Source: Clostridium yunnanense (GTDB lineage: Bacteria > Bacillota > Clostridia > Clostridiales > Clostridiaceae). Taken from it: 52,969 nt of DNA. The notes under the pieces were generated by a model that did no database searches, was not told the DNA's origin, and was given only the letters and a program-made list of their open reading frames with translations. The stretch covers positions 1 through 52,969 of the forward strand of contig NZ_JAENHN010000040.1 of assembly GCF_016595795.1 (NCBI RefSeq). Reading direction: 5' to 3'. A program made the position numbers and the translations under genes. Below, piece after piece: positions 51,881 to 52,969 of this stretch (position 1 is its first letter; each line of letters opens with the position of its first letter).

Positions 51881-51981
51881 ATAAACCAGTTCCAAGTAGA
51901 ATCTATATTTGATAATCCTATTACAATTAATAGCTAATAGAAACATAGCTTTGTTTTATTAGCTAGAACTGGATTATCTAT
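51877..51981. repeat. Second palindromic element abutting copy 2
   Basis: Terminal inverted repeats ATAGATAAACCAGTTC (51877-51892) and GAACTGGATTATCTAT (51966-51981), one mismatch, with an inner TAGCTAATA / TATTAGCTA pairing. The outer sequence is related to that of family 1 (tatagat..accacttc against tatagataaaccagttc), and it shares ATAG with the preceding copy, suggesting insertion side by side at the same target. Confidence 0.65.
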
Positions 51982-52071
51982 AAGAGAAAGAATAAACTTA
52001 TACGAAAATAAATATAAAGCACCTAAGATTCTATTTATACTGTGATATAAGTTCATAAACAATAATAAGGG

Positions 52072-52101
52072 AGCTGTACACTAACTAGTTAGTGTACAGC
52101 T
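52072..52101. repeat. Perfect 30-bp palindrome at the head of an IS relic
   Basis: AGCTGTACACTAACT and its exact inverse AGTTAGTGTACAGCT form a perfect 15-bp stem without loop. The flank (cctcttgcgtaa) resembles that behind the hairpin at 48065. Confidence 0.7.
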
Positions 52102-52152
52102 TCCTCTTGCGTAAAAAAATAAATCCAGCATTCACAAGAGTGATGGATTTAA

Positions 52153-52383
52153 CAAATTTATATTAGGCTTATTACCGACTTAGGGAAAATCAAGCTAAGC
52201 CACGACAGATTGTATGCTCTGAAATATGAAGAAAATGTTCAATTTGTACATAGATCAAGAAAAAAAACACCATTGTAGATATCTATTGAAATTATTGAGG
52301 AGTATCTTGATAAGCTAAAAGAATACATGCAAAAGTTACACATTTGCGGTAAAAGAAAGTATAAAATCTTTAATATTGGCTAA
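52153..52383 (+). pseudogene. Decayed transposase fragment (IS1182-like, tentative)
   Basis: A 76-codon reading frame with one internal TAG (52276-52278) and no start codon or ribosome binding site. The residues (IYIRLITDLGKIKLSHDRLY, ALKYEENVQFVHRSRKK, stop, ISIEIIEEYLDKLKEYMQKL, HICGKR) resemble a middle segment of clostridial transposases, by recollection of the IS1182 type. It lies close behind the 30-bp palindrome, which would be the element's end. Both termini and most of the gene are missing. Identification is tentative because it is based on memory of sequence style. Confidence 0.45.
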
Positions 52384-52780
52384 ATTCAATAATTACAGGT
52401 GATTAGGATAAGTTTTTATTATAATATCCTCAATAAAATATGTTAAGTTTTCATATAAGGCTAAAGTTTCTTATATTAGTATGACCTGTATTTTTAAAAA
52501 ATCCAATTAATTTATTGATTTGATGTATATAATATTGCAGCGTAATCCATAATAAACAAGGATAAGTTGATTTTTGATACATAAACATCACCAAGTGTAT
52601 CAGTATAAGAAAAAAAGAGGATTATTGAGGAAAAGTTATGTAATAGTGATTAAAGGTTATTTACCCAACATTTAGCAAACTTATTAAGTATATGAGCATG
52701 GTATTATAAATCTCGTCGCTGAAACACGCAGCAGAAAACACGAAAGCTAAAACTTATAAATACAAAAAAGTTTTAAAAAA
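52384..52780. other. Gene-free AT-rich upstream region of the next rrn operon
   Basis: No gene or strong promoter was found. The sequence tctcgtcgctgaaacacg (near 52711-52728) shares gtcgctga with the rrn leader at 52820-52827, which may mark an older, decayed copy of the leader or a second start site; TATTAT at 52702-52707 is a weak possible -10. Confidence 0.35.
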
Positions 52781-52783
52781 GTG

Positions 52784-52813
52784 TTGACAATAACATCTTG
52801 AAAATGTTAAGAT
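52784..52813 (+). promoter_or_regulatory. rrn operon promoter
   Basis: TTGACA (52784-52789) and TAAGAT (52808-52813) with 18-bp spacing, about 150 bases before the 16S gene, as usual for an rRNA P1-type promoter. An A-rich tract before it (ttttaaaaaagtg) could serve as an UP element. Confidence 0.85.
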
Positions 52814-52961
52814 GTAAAAGTCGCTGATGAGCGGTAACAAAAAAACTTGGTCTTTGAAAATTAAACAGAGAAGATAAACAAAGTCTAAATATAGACTTAA
52901 ACTAAACCAGCAATTCTTTTGAAAAAAGACTTACTAAGTAAGTAAGCTATGATTAAACTTT
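52814..52961 (+). ncRNA. 16S rRNA leader (pre-rRNA)
   Basis: Transcribed leader between promoter and 16S. It contains a boxA-like antitermination site (TGGTCTTTGAAAA, 52848-52860), a small CGCT/AGCG hairpin near 52822-52833, and the ttgaaaa... spacer typical of clostridial rrn leaders. ACTTACTAAGTAAGT-like repeats (52929-52944) may be part of the RNase III processing stem. Confidence 0.75.
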
Positions 52962-52969
52962 AAATTGAG
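52962..52969 (+). rRNA. 16S ribosomal RNA, first bases (partial)
   Basis: AAATTGAG at the end of the window matches the usual 5' end of 16S rRNA (before AGTTTGATCCTGG), in the right place behind the rrn promoter and leader. The rest of the gene lies beyond the window. Confidence 0.75.

Overview
This is an AT-rich, low-GC Gram-positive chromosomal segment, most likely from a Clostridium (Clostridiaceae) species. Evidence: clostridial rRNA and tRNA sequences, strong purine-rich ribosome binding sites, frequent TTG starts, a class I c-di-GMP riboswitch, a yjdF-type leader, and typical clostridial families (DUF2975/YozG, PadR/DUF2812, YjdF, ABC-F, MoxR/VWA cluster). The window runs from one rRNA operon to the next on the same strand. 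It opens in the 3' end of 23S rRNA, followed by 5S rRNA and tRNA-Asn, and ends on what look like the first bases of the next 16S rRNA, behind its promoter and leader. No intact mobile element, prophage or CRISPR array was seen.

Layout. 1-470: 3' end of an rrn operon with terminator. 550-660: AT-rich DNA with three DnaA-box-like sites. 888-2850: MerR regulator and 14-TM drug exporter, separated by a ~100-bp palindromic repeat. 2944-5690, minus strand: c-di-GMP-I riboswitch and terminator leading a two-gene unit, a KAS III-like enzyme lacking two of the three usual active-site residues and a membrane chemoreceptor. 6523-10766: EF-G-like GTPase, a 78-aa protein, ROK glucokinase and a new 46-aa ORF. 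11299-16268: cobalamin-dependent methionine synthase and CinA. 16586-20890: CPBP protease, orphan PotD-like lipoprotein and ABC-F ATPase. 20980-26072: metallophosphoesterase, DUF2975 plus YozG-like regulator, B12-binding radical SAM protein, and a MarR plus glycosyltransferase pair. 26550-32243: stand-alone protein, PadR/DUF2812 pair under twin operators, YjdF behind its leader RNA, SH3-like membrane protein, sirtuin and L,D-transpeptidase.

32567-45089 is one long, tightly coupled eight-gene operon: secreted/membrane GATase-like protein, ABC ATPase, ABC permease, a coiled-coil Gly/Ser-rich membrane protein, MoxR AAA+ ATPase, DUF58 protein, and two VWA membrane proteins. It looks like an envelope-associated chaperone/transport machine of unknown purpose. 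The rest holds tRNA-Phe, a small membrane protein, uracil-DNA glycosylase, an LDH-like dehydrogenase with an unusual specificity residue, a 1070-aa secreted repeat protein, and a 1.2-kb gene-free stretch with palindromic repeats and an IS relic before the next rrn promoter.

The observations most worth following are the c-di-GMP-controlled KAS III-like/chemoreceptor pair, the eight-gene MoxR/VWA/ABC operon, the hairpin lodged between Shine-Dalgarno and start codon of the EF-G-like gene, the dispersed hairpin repeat families, and the DnaA-box cluster next to the rRNA operon.
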